Part shown: piece after piece, positions 17,112-25,759 of the stretch
How the letters are laid out: every line of letters starts with the position of its first letter
Numbering within the stretch: the stretch's first letter is position 1
Source of the DNA: Sphingopyxis sp.
Lineage (GTDB): Bacteria; Pseudomonadota; Alphaproteobacteria; Sphingomonadales; Sphingomonadaceae
DNA length: 64,000 bases
Direction: 5' to 3'
Assembly (NCBI GenBank): GCA_013823985.1
Contig: PNNB01000014.1
Location: 62,001-126,000, forward strand
Notes under the pieces: generated by a model
The model's database searches: none
Told to the model about the DNA's origin: nothing
Seen by the model: only the letters and a program-made list of their open reading frames with translations
Position numbers and translations under genes: made by a program

Positions 17112-19785
17112 AAGCCGCGAGCTTCCGGAGCACATAGTGCAGAATACCGCCGTTCATGAAATACTCGATCTCATTCGCGGTATCGATCCGGCATAGCGTG
17201 TCGAAGGTAAAGGTCGAGCCATCTTTGCGGGTCACATGCACGGTTACCGTCTGACGCGGTTGAAGATTGGATACGCTTGTGATCGTGAAGCTATCATCAC
17301 CTTTCAGGCCCAGGCTGTTACGATCCTGACCTTCCATGAACTGGAGCGGAAGTACCCCCATGCCGACGAGGTTTGAACGGTGAATACGTTCAAAGCTTTC
17401 GACGATCACAGCGCGAACGCCGAGCAGATTAGTACCCTTTGCGGCCCAGTCACGGCTTGATCCGGTACCATATTCCTTGCCGGCGATGACAACCAGCGGC
17501 GTTCCGTCCGCCTTGTGGCGCATGGCGGCGTCGTAGATGGGCATGACCTCGCCAGCATAGCTGGACATGCCACCTTCAATGCCTGGGACCATTTCATTCT
17601 TGATCCGGATGTTGGCAAAGGTGCCGCGCATCATGACCTCGTGATGGCCACGGCGAGCGCCATAGCTGTTGAAATCTGCCTTGCTGACCTGATGCTCCAT
17701 TAAGAACTTACCAGCCGGCGAATCCGCCTTAATCGAACCAGCAGGAGAAATGTGGTCAGTGGTTATGGAATCACCCAGGATCGCGAGCGGTTTTGCTTCG
17801 ATAATGTCAGTTACCGGCGCAGGGGTCATGCTCATGCCTTCAAAATAAGGCGGATTTGCTACATAGGTGGAGCCTGCACGCCACTGATAGGTGTCCGAAC
17901 CTTCGACCTGGATCTTCTGCCAATGCGCATCGCCTTCATAAACCTTGGCGTAGCGCGCGGTGAACATTGAGCGGTCGATATTTGCCGTCATGACATCATG
18001 AACTTCCTGATTGGTCGGCCAAATATCGCGGAGGAAGACATCGCTGCCGTCTGTTGCCTGACCAATCGGCGTGGTCGTGAAATCTTCTGTCACGGTGCCT
18101 TTCAAGGCATACGCAACTACCAGAGGCGGCGATGCGAGGAAGTTGGCGCGCACATCGGGTGATACGCGGCCTTCGAAATTGCGGTTGCCCGAAATGACCG
18201 AGGCGGCCACAATATCATTCGCGTTGATCGCGTTAGAGATCGGTTCAGCCAATGGACCCGAGTTACCGATACAGGTGGTGCAGCCATAGCCCACGAGGTT
18301 GAACCCAACCGCATCCAAATCCGCCGTCAGACCAGCGCGATCAAGATAGTCGGTGACGACCTGGCTCCCCGGTGCGAGCGATGTCTTAACCCAAGGCTTT
18401 GGCTTCAGGCCATAGGCATTGGCCTTACGTGCCACGAGGCCAGCGGCAACGAGCACCGACGGGTTGGAGGTGTTCGTGCACGATGTAATCGCTGCAATCA
18501 CGACATCGCCGTCACCAATATCGTGCGTTTTGCCTTCAACAGCGACGCGCTTGGCGCTGTCATGCTTGTACACATTGGAGAGGTCGCCGTTGAACACATC
18601 GTCGACCTGCGTCAAGATAACCTTGTCCTGCGGGCGCTTCGGGCCGGCAAGCGACGGAACAACTGTGCTCATGTCGAGCGATAATGTGTCGGTGAATACA
18701 GGATCTTCCATATCGGCATAGGCCCAAAGCCCCTGTTCCTTGGCATAAGCCTCGACCAATGCAATCTGGTCTTCATCGCGGCCGGTTAGGCGCAGATAAT
18801 CGAGCGTTTTTTCATCGATACCGAAGAACCCGCAAGTAGCGCCATATTCGGGTGCCATGTTTGCCAGCGTTGCGCGATCTGCAAGACTGAGCGAAGCGAG
18901 ACCCGGGCCGTAATACTCAACAAAGCGACCGACCACGCCTTTGGCACGCAGCATCTGTGTCGCGGTCAATACAAGGTCGGTGGCGGTGACGCCCTCTGCA
19001 AGTGCACCAGTTAGCTTGAACCCAACGACTTCGGGGATCAGCATTGACACCGGTTGGCCCAACATCGCAGCTTCCGCCTCAATGCCGCCGACGCCCCAAC
19101 CCAGCACGCCGAGGCCGTTGATCATTGTCGTGTGGCTGTCGGTGCCTACGCAGGTATCTGGATAAGCGATGGTTGCGCCATCGTCCGTGGTAGAGGTCCA
19201 GACGGCTTGGGCAATATGCTCCAGATTAACTTGATGGCAGATGCCCGTTCCCGGAGGAACTGCTTTGAAATTGGCGAGTGATTTTGAACCCCATTTCAGG
19301 AAATCATAACGCTCCGCGTTGCGTTGATATTCGATCTCCACATTTTGCTCAGCAGCTTTAGGGTGACCGAATTCGTCAACCATGACCGAGTGGTCAATGA
19401 CCAAATGCACCGGAACCAGCGGGTTAATCTTCTGTGCGTCACCACCCAATTTGTTCATTGCATCGCGCATCGCGGCCAGATCAACAACGCACGGGACGCC
19501 GGTAAAGTCCTGTAGAAGCACGCGGGCAGGGCGGTATTGGATCTCGCGTGTAGATTTGGGGTCCTTCTGCCAATCAATCAGCGCCTGCACATCGTGAACC
19601 GAAACCGTAAAACCACCATCTTCGAAGCGAAGCAGGTTTTCGAGCAAAACCTTCATCGAAAAAGGCAAGCGCGAGACATCACCGAGCTTTTCAGCTACTT
19701 TCTTGATGGAGAAATAATCCACCGTCTTGCCACCAGCCGAGAGGGTGGTGCGGGTTTGCAGGCTGTCTAATCCGATTGCGGTCAT
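17110..19785 (-). CDS. acnA: Aconitate hydratase A (aconitase)
   Basis: 891 residues, the normal AcnA length. It interconverts citrate and isocitrate in the TCA cycle with a [4Fe-4S] cluster. The cluster ligands are seen as SCTNTSNPS and [10 protein letters not shown]. Other AcnA marks: [24 protein letters not shown] residues in the first half ([17 protein letters not shown]) and [20 protein letters not shown] in the swivel domain. The ATG at 19785 follows an AAAGGGG site. It converges on the CitE-like gene with 9 bases between stops. AcnA is often made when oxidative stress or iron limitation disables AcnB, but no regulatory site was recognised. Confidence 0.97.
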   Translation of the reverse strand: MTAIGLDSLQTRTTLSAGGKTVDYFSIKKVAEKLGDVSRLPFSMKVLLENLLRFEDGGFTVSVHDVQALIDWQKDPKSTREIQYRPARVLLQDFTGVPCVVDLAAMRDAMNKLGGDAQKINPLVPVHLVIDHSVMVDEFGHPKAAEQNVEIEYQRNAERYDFLKWGSKSLANFKAVPPGTGICHQVNLEHIAQAVWTSTTDDGATIAYPDTCVGTDSHTTMINGLGVLGWGVGGIEAEAAMLGQPVSMLIPEVVGFKLTGALAEGVTATDLVLTATQMLRAKGVVGRFVEYYGPGLASLSLADRATLANMAPEYGATCGFFGIDEKTLDYLRLTGRDEDQIALVEAYAKEQGLWAYADMEDPVFTDTLSLDMSTVVPSLAGPKRPQDKVILTQVDDVFNGDLSNVYKHDSAKRVAVEGKTHDIGDGDVVIAAITSCTNTSNPSVLVAAGLVARKANAYGLKPKPWVKTSLAPGSQVVTDYLDRAGLTADLDAVGFNLVGYGCTTCIGNSGPLAEPISNAINANDIVAASVISGNRNFEGRVSPDVRANFLASPPLVVAYALKGTVTEDFTTTPIGQATDGSDVFLRDIWPTNQEVHDVMTANIDRSMFTARYAKVYEGDAHWQKIQVEGSDTYQWRAGSTYVANPPYFEGMSMTPAPVTDIIEAKPLAILGDSITTDHISPAGSIKADSPAGKFLMEHQVSKADFNSYGARRGHHEVMMRGTFANIRIKNEMVPGIEGGMSSYAGEVMPIYDAAMRHKADGTPLVVIAGKEYGTGSSRDWAAKGTNLLGVRAVIVESFERIHRSNLVGMGVLPLQFMEGQDRNSLGLKGDDSFTITSVSNLQPRQTVTVHVTRKDGSTFTFDTLCRIDTANEIEYFMNGGILHYVLRKLAA

Positions 19786-19957
19786 TGATATATACCCCTT
19801 TGAAGTTGGGCTTTTTGCTGGATGGGGGAACGGGTCGGCTTATGTGACCGCGAACCAGCGTCAAAGCGGGAGATTCGGTTGCTCGCGCGCTTAGCGCGGC
19901 ATGACGGGAAAGGGAAGGGCGTTTGGTCCAGAGTGACCTAAGAAAACGCGAGGCAAG

Positions 19958-20143
19958 TTACCCCTTCCGCAAAATTTCTGTTACCTCTTCCAACGTCCCA
20001 CGAACGCGTAAGAGCTGGTCTTTGCCGAAGACGATCAGGCATTCGTCATGCGCATTGTCGGCGGCGCGTATGAATTGGACGATTTCGGGATTGACCGAGA
20101 TTTTCTGACCGCGCGTGTCAGTAAGTGTAACGAAAGGGATCAT
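19958..20143 (-). CDS. Small protein of 61 aa, FlbD-like
   Basis: I chose the ATG at 20143, which has AAAGGAA 5-8 bases upstream; the frame is open farther up without similarity. The product runs IPFVTLTDTRGQKISVNPEI, then VQFIRAADNAHDE, and ends LRVRGTLEEVTEILRKG. That is the pattern of small FlbD-family proteins (short beta strands, a conserved N-P/N-x-D pair, and an E-E-V helix at the end). FlbD proteins are normally next to flagellar genes. There are none here, so this may be a stand-alone homologue with another job. The family call is tentative. Confidence 0.6.
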   Translation of the reverse strand: MIPFVTLTDTRGQKISVNPEIVQFIRAADNAHDECLIVFGKDQLLRVRGTLEEVTEILRKG

Positions 20144-20212
20144 TGTGGTTCCTTTGTGCTTTGCAAGCCGCCTTGGCAGCTTTGGAGGCAAGGCGCAAAG
20201 GCATGCGGTCGG

Positions 20213-20419
20213 TTAAATCAACACCATTTGCCGGGCAGTGTCGTTTCGAAGCTGCACCCGGGCGTTTTGGGCGGCTGCGACAGCGTTACGATAGTGTATG
20301 GTGCCATAACGTTCCGCCTCCTCAAAATTTACGGGCGTCCATTCTTCGCCGGGATAGACAGCTTCATAAATCGCACGGGCGGCGGCGCGCAGTTGGCGGT
20401 CGTGCTGCAAAGCGGGCAC
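20213..20419 (-). CDS. Hypothetical small protein, 68 aa
   Basis: GTG start at 20419 preceded by AAAAGGAGA with a 6-base gap, a good ribosome binding site. The product is mostly helical (RQLRAAARAIYEAVYPGEEW, then NAVAAAQNARVQLRN) with no signal peptide or membrane segment. It matches no family I recognise. It lies 69 bases upstream of the FlbD-like gene on the same strand, and both are preceded by the GGDEF-EAL gene. The strong ribosome binding site is the main support. Confidence 0.5.
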   Translation of the reverse strand: MPALQHDRQLRAAARAIYEAVYPGEEWTPVNFEEAERYGTIHYRNAVAAAQNARVQLRNDTARQMVLI

Positions 20420-20515
20420 GGCGGGTCTCCTTTTGCTTGATTCGGGGCATCAGGATAAATGTTCTTTATATGTTCCGCAATTGAAGAACGACTAGCGATC
20501 GATACTATTGGGTGC

Positions 20516-22708
20516 TTAGTCTTGGAAATCCATGACACTGTGGCCGGACACAGCCGCGACTTGCATGAATTGCGGCTTTGTTTGCGGTACACCGGGAATG
20601 GTGGCTGCGGCCAATATATAGGGCGAAACGCGGTGGCGGGTACAAAGGCCGCCCGCACCGTCACTTACCAGCGGGGTTTCGAATTCGACGGCGATCATTG
20701 CATCCTGTGCTCGGGTCACGGTGCATACGACAAGTTGCCCACCGCCTAAATCAAGTACCAAACCAGTGCCCTCGGGCACGCCCAGCAAACCGTCAATCAA
20801 CGCACCCGTCTTGGACAGGTTTCGCATTAGAGCATCATATCTATGGTCATCGTGAATAACGCCGATACGGCGGAAGACGGAACGTCGTTCGGGGCGATGG
20901 CGTTCAGGGCCGTCGGGTTCAATACTAAGGTCACCACATTTCAGCCGGTGAAGCACCGTTTCCTGAGTCAGTGCTTTGGAATAGATCCATCCTTGAATGA
21001 AACGGGCACCCTTTGACTTGACTACTTCTAACTGGTCAAAAGCTTCGACGCCTTCGACAGTAGTTTCCATACCCAAAGCATCAGAAAGGCCGATAATAGC
21101 GGCAATGATTTTCGCGCTGTTCTGGTCTTTCTGCGTGCAACTGTCGACAAATGTGCGATCGACCTTGATTTTGTCAAAGGGAGCAGAGCGCAGGTAGCTG
21201 AGCGAGGAATAGCCAGTGCCAAAATCGTCGAGCGCAAGTCGGACACCCAATTCTTTCAAAGCCCGGAAAATATCGTCGATGGTCTCGCCGTCTCCCATGA
21301 ACACGCTTTCTGTTAGTTCCAGTTCGAGGCGATTGGGCTCAAGGCCCGAGGATTCGAGCGCGTGGGTGACGATGTCGATAAGATCCGAATGCGCAAATTG
21401 CGCCGCGGACACATTGACAGCGACGCGCACCGATTTCGGCCATTTCATCGCATCCTGACACGCCTTGTTCAATGCCCATGCGCCGATCTGGTTGATCAGA
21501 TCGGATTCCTCCGCAATCGGCACAAAAACATCAGGCCCAATGGTACCGCGTTCGGGATGTTCCCACCGCATGAGCGCTTCGAACGTGACCACCATATTGT
21601 CTTCAGTACGCACAACTGGCTGATAATGAAGCTCTAGAAGTTCATTGGCGAGCGCATCACGAAGACCTTCTTCAAGCAACCGGCGTTCTTCGGCCTCATC
21701 CTTCAGGTCGACAGAATAAAATCGGAACTGGCCACGACCACCATTTTTAGCAGCATAGAGCGCAAGGTCGGCGTTATGGATCAGGTCAAGCTTGTCAATG
21801 CCGTCATAAGGAGAGATTGCAATGCCGACCGAGGTACCAATCGTCGCGCGCTTATCGTCGATCGAATAAGGTTGCGAAACGATCTGAATGATCTTGTTGG
21901 CGAGTTCACCTAATTTGCCGCGGTCATCCAGATCGGGGAGGATAATCTGAAATTCGTCGCCACCCAAACGGCCGATTTCGCCACGGGCGCCAACGACGCG
22001 TTCCAGCCGTCGCGCAACCTGGCAAAGGAGATCATCGCCCGCAGGGTGTCCGAGCGTATCGTTGACATGTTTGAACCGGTCGAGATCGAGCATGATGAGC
22101 GTGCAGCTTCGCTTTGCCGATTTATAGGCGGACAATATGCTTTCCAGTTTCTTGTCCATGCGGTGGCGGTTCGCAAGGCCCGTGAGCGAGTCAAATTCGG
22201 CCAAGCGGGAATCAACAAGTTTTCGCTCATATTCTACAGTGATGTCTTTTGCGCTGCCGCGATAGCCTTGGAAGTTACCGGACTTATCGAATTTGGGATG
22301 CCCAGAGATAGACCACCATGTGTGGCGCCCCTCATCCTCCCCAGAATTCAAGGCAAAGCGGACAGTCTGGTCGATAATCTTGTTGCGCGCCGTTAACTGA
22401 AAATTGAGTGGCCGGTCGGAGCGTTCGCCGCTGGTGCTGCTATCGGTTTCGAAGAGTGCGGTCAGTGGCTGAGCCAGCAGATCCTCAATCGGACGGTTCA
22501 GCTTTTCGGCAGCATTTTCCGAAATATAGATCAACCGGAAGTCGGCATCGGTCGCCCATAACCATCCGATGCCTGCGTGTTCAAAGTCATCAAGTACTTC
22601 AAGTCGGCGGTTCGCGTCGGACGCTGTGATGACCGCTACGGAGCCGTAACGCGCGCTATCGGTGGAGCCCACACCGGGAAAGTTACGGAAGAGTTTTGCG
22701 ACGGCCAT
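20516..22708 (-). CDS. PAS-GGDEF-EAL-PilZ cyclic-di-GMP signalling protein
   Basis: 730 residues from the ATG at 22708 (a TTG two codons earlier is possible). PAS at about 40-160 (IGWLWATDADFRLIYISENA). GGDEF at about 165-335 with an intact active site RLGGDEFQ (GGDEF 249-253); no RxxD inhibitory site is visible five residues before it. EAL at about 345-590 with FEALMRWEHPERG and DDFGTGYSSLSYL, both compatible with a working phosphodiesterase. A C-terminal PilZ-like part has RRSVFRRIG and NLSKTGALIDGLLG. There are no membrane segments. It could make, degrade and sense c-di-GMP; which activity dominates is not readable. Confidence 0.93.
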   Translation of the reverse strand: MAVAKLFRNFPGVGSTDSARYGSVAVITASDANRRLEVLDDFEHAGIGWLWATDADFRLIYISENAAEKLNRPIEDLLAQPLTALFETDSSTSGERSDRPLNFQLTARNKIIDQTVRFALNSGEDEGRHTWWSISGHPKFDKSGNFQGYRGSAKDITVEYERKLVDSRLAEFDSLTGLANRHRMDKKLESILSAYKSAKRSCTLIMLDLDRFKHVNDTLGHPAGDDLLCQVARRLERVVGARGEIGRLGGDEFQIILPDLDDRGKLGELANKIIQIVSQPYSIDDKRATIGTSVGIAISPYDGIDKLDLIHNADLALYAAKNGGRGQFRFYSVDLKDEAEERRLLEEGLRDALANELLELHYQPVVRTEDNMVVTFEALMRWEHPERGTIGPDVFVPIAEESDLINQIGAWALNKACQDAMKWPKSVRVAVNVSAAQFAHSDLIDIVTHALESSGLEPNRLELELTESVFMGDGETIDDIFRALKELGVRLALDDFGTGYSSLSYLRSAPFDKIKVDRTFVDSCTQKDQNSAKIIAAIIGLSDALGMETTVEGVEAFDQLEVVKSKGARFIQGWIYSKALTQETVLHRLKCGDLSIEPDGPERHRPERRSVFRRIGVIHDDHRYDALMRNLSKTGALIDGLLGVPEGTGLVLDLGGGQLVVCTVTRAQDAMIAVEFETPLVSDGAGGLCTRHRVSPYILAAATIPGVPQTKPQFMQVAAVSGHSVMDFQD

Positions 22709-22815
22709 CGTCAATCCACATCAGCCAAGGGTAAAGGAAACCGGTTCATAAGAAATACACCCTAAACCGGGTTGGTTACCATAACGCTAATAAACGGCGG
22801 TTTTCGCGGTCATTT

Positions 22816-23091
22816 TCACGAACATAGGGTTATTCGAACCCGCTTATCCCTGCTGGTGTGACCGGAAATGATGGTCACCGTCGCTGATGGTATCTCTAAC
22901 GTCTTTGCAAGCAGGGCTATCACCGCCTTGTTCGCTTTGCCGTCTTCGGGTGCCGTGCGGATCCAAATTTTCACCGTGGCATTTTCGATTGCTAGCCTTT
23001 CCACCTTCGCTCCCGGGACTACCCGCAAACGCATTTCTCCCTCCGCATTCAACAATGCGGTGATGTCCTGAAATGTTGGCGCGGCTGTCAT
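22816..23091 (-). CDS. DUF167 (YggU family) protein
   Basis: 91 residues from the ATG at 23091; the frame continues open upstream but without similarity and would run across the divergent gene. Family marks: LRVVPGAKVERLAI, VKIWIRTAPEDGKANKAVIALLAKTL and VTIISGHTSRDKRVRI. The G-K-A-N motif and S-G-x-x-S-R-x-K are typical of DUF167. It is a small soluble alpha/beta protein of unknown role. It diverges from the secreted protein gene at 23204, with 112 bases between the two starts. Confidence 0.88.
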   Translation of the reverse strand: MTAAPTFQDITALLNAEGEMRLRVVPGAKVERLAIENATVKIWIRTAPEDGKANKAVIALLAKTLEIPSATVTIISGHTSRDKRVRITLCS

Positions 23092-23203
23092 AGGAACCCT
23101 ATTTATGCTAAAAGTGATGCAGATTTTGCTACCCATCTGCCCTTGTCCCGCGATACACAGGGCTCGACCCGGTTGGTATTCATTCGAAAATGACAGGAAT
23201 GCA

Positions 23204-23737
23204 ATGAACAAGAGAATGTTGAAAGCCGCTCTACGATTGGCGCCTTTAGCGGCAATTACCGCTGGCGCACTGTTTAACCCGGCACAGGTAGCGGCGCAGG
23301 ATTTAGCCCGGTCGCCAATATCTTTGACCAGCGAAGTGAAGATTGAGCGCGTTGAAGTCGGTGCCAATGGTGCAGAAAAAGTAAAATTGTTCAGCCCGAA
23401 CGACATTGCGGTGGTTCCTGGCGACAAAGTACTTTTCACGTTACAAGTCCAGAATTCCGGAGCTGAACCTGCAGCTGGTTTTGTTGCAACCAATCCTCTG
23501 CCTGCACCCGTTCGCTTTACTTCGGTAACAGAAGTCTGGGCTGACGTATCCGTGGATGGCGGCTTGACGTGGGGGAAGCTTGCGAACTTAACGGTCAAAA
23601 CAAAGGATGCAGCCGGCACGACTGAAATCGAGCGTGCTGCTGGTCCGGAAGATGTGACTCATGTCCGCTGGGTGTTCGTCGATCCGATTGCTGCTGGAGC
23701 CAAGAAAACCATCAGCTATCGCGGTGTGGTAAAATAG
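23204..23737 (+). CDS. Exported protein with a DUF11-like beta-sandwich domain
   Basis: 177 residues from the ATG at 23204. A signal peptide is clear (basic MNKRMLKAALR, hydrophobic LAPLAAITAGALF, then PAQVAAQD). The mature part resembles a single DUF11/Ig-like unit: VPGDKVLFTLQVQNSGAEPA, FVATNPLPAPVRF, then VSVDGGLTWGKL and PIAAGAKKTISYRGVVK. Such domains occur in bacterial surface or periplasmic proteins, and here one stands alone. No enzyme motif is present. Function unknown. Confidence 0.75.
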   Translation: MNKRMLKAALRLAPLAAITAGALFNPAQVAAQDLARSPISLTSEVKIERVEVGANGAEKVKLFSPNDIAVVPGDKVLFTLQVQNSGAEPAAGFVATNPLPAPVRFTSVTEVWADVSVDGGLTWGKLANLTVKTKDAAGTTEIERAAGPEDVTHVRWVFVDPIAAGAKKTISYRGVVK

Positions 23738-23769
23738 GAAGGGCGGCGCCGGTTTAAGTGCGCCACCGG

Positions 23770-24285
23770 TCATTCGACTATCGTGACCTCAATATGTGGC
23801 CAGCGATCGGTCAACGCCTTGACCCATCTTTCCTGATCGTGCGGGATAACTTCCTCATCGAAATAGAACTGGCGATTGCCGTCAAGGTCATAAAGATGAA
23901 CTTCATCGCTGCCCTCGCTTTGTTTTACGATACGGATGGCGCCAATGCGCGCAGGGGCAATCTGCCCACTGTCGCCTTCGGACGAGCCGACGCGGTTTTG
24001 CCACCAAATTAAGGTTCCGGTTTCCGGATCAATTCGACTTCCCCGCCTTGGGTTGGCTAGAAGTTGAGCAAACCCGACAAGTCCGAATACCGCGCCAACG
24101 AAAAAGGCAAGCGGAACGAGCCAAGGGGCGCATTCGCCCGAGCTGCTGCAATTGTCGCGCGGATCAACCGTTGCCCCTCCATACATAAAGACAGCGCCAA
24201 CGAGGAGCATGAGCCAAGCGCGCAGGTCTGTCCGCGCGCTTCGTTCATAGCATAGTTGGTCTTCCTTATCGCTTTGCGAAGTCAT
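23770..24285 (-). CDS. Hypothetical inner-membrane protein, 171 aa
   Basis: I chose the ATG at 24285 (MTSQSDKEDQ), which gives a short polar N-terminus. Two hydrophobic segments follow (AWLMLLVGAVFMYGG and WLVPLAFFVGAVFGLVGFAQ), then a soluble C-terminal part of about 90 residues (IDPETGTLIWWQNR, then IRIVKQSEGSDEVHLYDLDG, ending HDQERWVKALTDRWPHIEV). The tail looks like a PH-like or membrane-associated beta domain, but I cannot name a family. It converges on the exported protein gene upstream and diverges from the lipoprotein gene. Confidence 0.65.
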   Translation of the reverse strand: MTSQSDKEDQLCYERSARTDLRAWLMLLVGAVFMYGGATVDPRDNCSSSGECAPWLVPLAFFVGAVFGLVGFAQLLANPRRGSRIDPETGTLIWWQNRVGSSEGDSGQIAPARIGAIRIVKQSEGSDEVHLYDLDGNRQFYFDEEVIPHDQERWVKALTDRWPHIEVTIVE

Positions 24286-24509
24286 AGCCCGCACGTAGCG
24301 GTCGAGATTTAACAAACTGCTGATATAGAGGTCGGACTTGTACACGCTACCGCCGTTAACTTCTGCCTCCCGCCTGTCCCACGCTGGTACAGAGCCGCCT
24401 GCTGCGTAAGGTAAATGCGAATCGGCGCGTCTGTTAACCACCTTTAAGACTAGCTTTTGTCCAATTGCGGACGCAGCATTAGACGATGATATTTTCAGGA
24501 GTCAGGTTA

Positions 24510-25274
24510 ATGCGTGCATTCCCACGCCTCACATTTCCGCTTTTGCTGGGTATGGCTCTTGCGCTGCCGCTCGCGGCTTGCGGCAACGAAAGTGCAAATG
24601 ATGCGGCGGTGGCGGATTTGGACAATAAGCTTGTCGGTAAGGGCAGCGACCCTGAAACGAATGCTGCGTTGAATGACCGCATCCTTGTCGATCCCGATTT
24701 GACCGATAATGCAAATGCCAACAGCGTTAAAGGATCAAACAAGCCACTTTCAGGCGCCGCACCTGCTAATGGTGGCGATGCTTCGATCGAAACACTTGAT
24801 AGCGCAAAATTGATGCGGGCGCCCAAGGCGACTGTTGTGGCTGACGAAGAGTGCACAAACTGCAGGGAACGCCGAGCTGCAACATTGGGTGGCCTTGCCG
24901 CTGACCAAGGCGTAACGCGCGGAAAAGGCACGTGTGATGCGAAGCTGCAATATGGTGCCGGATGGGCCAATCGTATGCCGCCTGAATTTCCCGTTTATCC
25001 ACGCGGTCGCGTAAAAGAGGCTGGCGGCGTCGATGGTGGAATTTGCGATATCCGTGTGGTTTCGTTCGTTACGTCCGCTGCGATGCAGAATGTCATTGAC
25101 TACTACTACACCCGTGCGCGCAAATCCGGCTACAATGCCGAACACCAAATCCGTGCAGGCGAGCATGTTTTAGGCGGTACGCGAGACAACGATGGCGGGG
25201 CTTATTTCATCACCTTCAACAAGGCATCCGGAGGCGGCACCTCGGTAGATATTGTGGCCAACAACGGCCGCTAA
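24510..25274 (+). CDS. Putative lipoprotein, 254 aa
   Basis: ATG at 24510 with CAGGAGTCAGG in front. The signal sequence ends in a lipobox LAAC (Cys24), so the protein should be lipidated and held in the envelope. The middle (residues about 25-100) is rich in Asp, Asn and Ala and likely disordered. The C-terminal part (about 130-254) is more ordered: MPPEFPVYPRGRVKEAGG, FVTSAAMQNVIDYYYTRAR, AYFITFNKASGGGT. Several cysteines (ECTNCRERR) could form disulfides. No family recognised. A clear terminator follows. Confidence 0.75.
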   Translation: MRAFPRLTFPLLLGMALALPLAACGNESANDAAVADLDNKLVGKGSDPETNAALNDRILVDPDLTDNANANSVKGSNKPLSGAAPANGGDASIETLDSAKLMRAPKATVVADEECTNCRERRAATLGGLAADQGVTRGKGTCDAKLQYGAGWANRMPPEFPVYPRGRVKEAGGVDGGICDIRVVSFVTSAAMQNVIDYYYTRARKSGYNAEHQIRAGEHVLGGTRDNDGGAYFITFNKASGGGTSVDIVANNGR

Positions 25275-25300
25275 ACAGAATTTTCAGACCGAAGCGCCTG

Positions 25301-25329
25301 GGGCGGCTGAAATGCCGCCCTATTTTTTT
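25301..25329 (+). terminator. Rho-independent terminator after the lipoprotein gene
   Basis: Perfect 7-bp stem GGGCGGC (25301-25307) / GCCGCCC (25314-25320), 6-base loop, followed by TATTTTTTT. It separates the lipoprotein gene from the crcB operon. Confidence 0.9.
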
Positions 25330-25358
25330 GCTCCGGTCTGTCTCGCTTCCCTTATTGG

Positions 25359-25380
25359 CCGTCGCCCGCTAAGGCGACGG
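25359..25380 (+). other. Stem-loop immediately before the crcB start
   Basis: Perfect 8-bp stem CCGTCGCC (25359-25366) / GGCGACGG (25373-25380) with loop CGCTAA; the crcB ATG begins at 25382. There is no separate Shine-Dalgarno sequence between stem and ATG, so the hairpin could limit initiation. I could not match it to the fluoride (crcB) riboswitch consensus. Confidence 0.6.
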
Positions 25381-25381
25381 G

Positions 25382-25759
25382 ATGTATTCCATCCTTCTTG
25401 TCATGTCCGGCGGCGCGATTGGGGCGGGGTTGCGCTTTGGTTTGTCGCGAGCACTTCCATATTCCGGGCAGGGTTGGCCGTGGTCGACTTTTACTGCCAA
25501 TATATTAGGCGGCTTGGCGATGGGTATATTGGCAGCATGGATATTGCGGGGCGACAACTCGGCCGAACCACTGCGTCTGTTTGTGGGCGTCGGGGTTTTG
25601 GGCGGGTTTACGACATTTAGCGCGTTCAGCCTGGAAATGGCTCGGATGATTGAGCAAGGGCAAATTGGACTGGCTGCGGGTTATGCGCTTGCATCGGTGC
25701 TTCTTGCGTTAGGGGCATTATTTGCCGGTATGACGGCAGCAAAGGCATTTTGGGCATGA
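25382..25759 (+). CDS. crcB: Fluoride channel/exporter CrcB (Fluc)
   Basis: 125 residues, four hydrophobic segments, the usual Fluc size; it works as a dual-topology dimer in the inner membrane and lets F- leak out. Family marks: GGAIGAGLRFGLSR at the N-terminus, TFTANILGGLAMGILA (Asn in TM2), and GVLGGFTTFSAFSLEM (the conserved GxxGGxTTFSTF-type motif). The stop overlaps the start of the pseudouridine synthase gene (ATGA), placing it first in a five-gene overlapping operon. Confidence 0.96.
   Translation: MYSILLVMSGGAIGAGLRFGLSRALPYSGQGWPWSTFTANILGGLAMGILAAWILRGDNSAEPLRLFVGVGVLGGFTTFSAFSLEMARMIEQGQIGLAAGYALASVLLALGALFAGMTAAKAFWA

Noticed and set aside
22816..23619. Extending the DUF167 gene upstream to 267 codons
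   Set aside because: The extra N-terminal part is the antisense of the exported protein gene and lacks similarity; the ATG at 23091 gives the normal family length.
25330..25381. Fluoride riboswitch before crcB
   Set aside because: A simple hairpin is present but I could not find the conserved loops of the riboswitch; a covariance search would decide.
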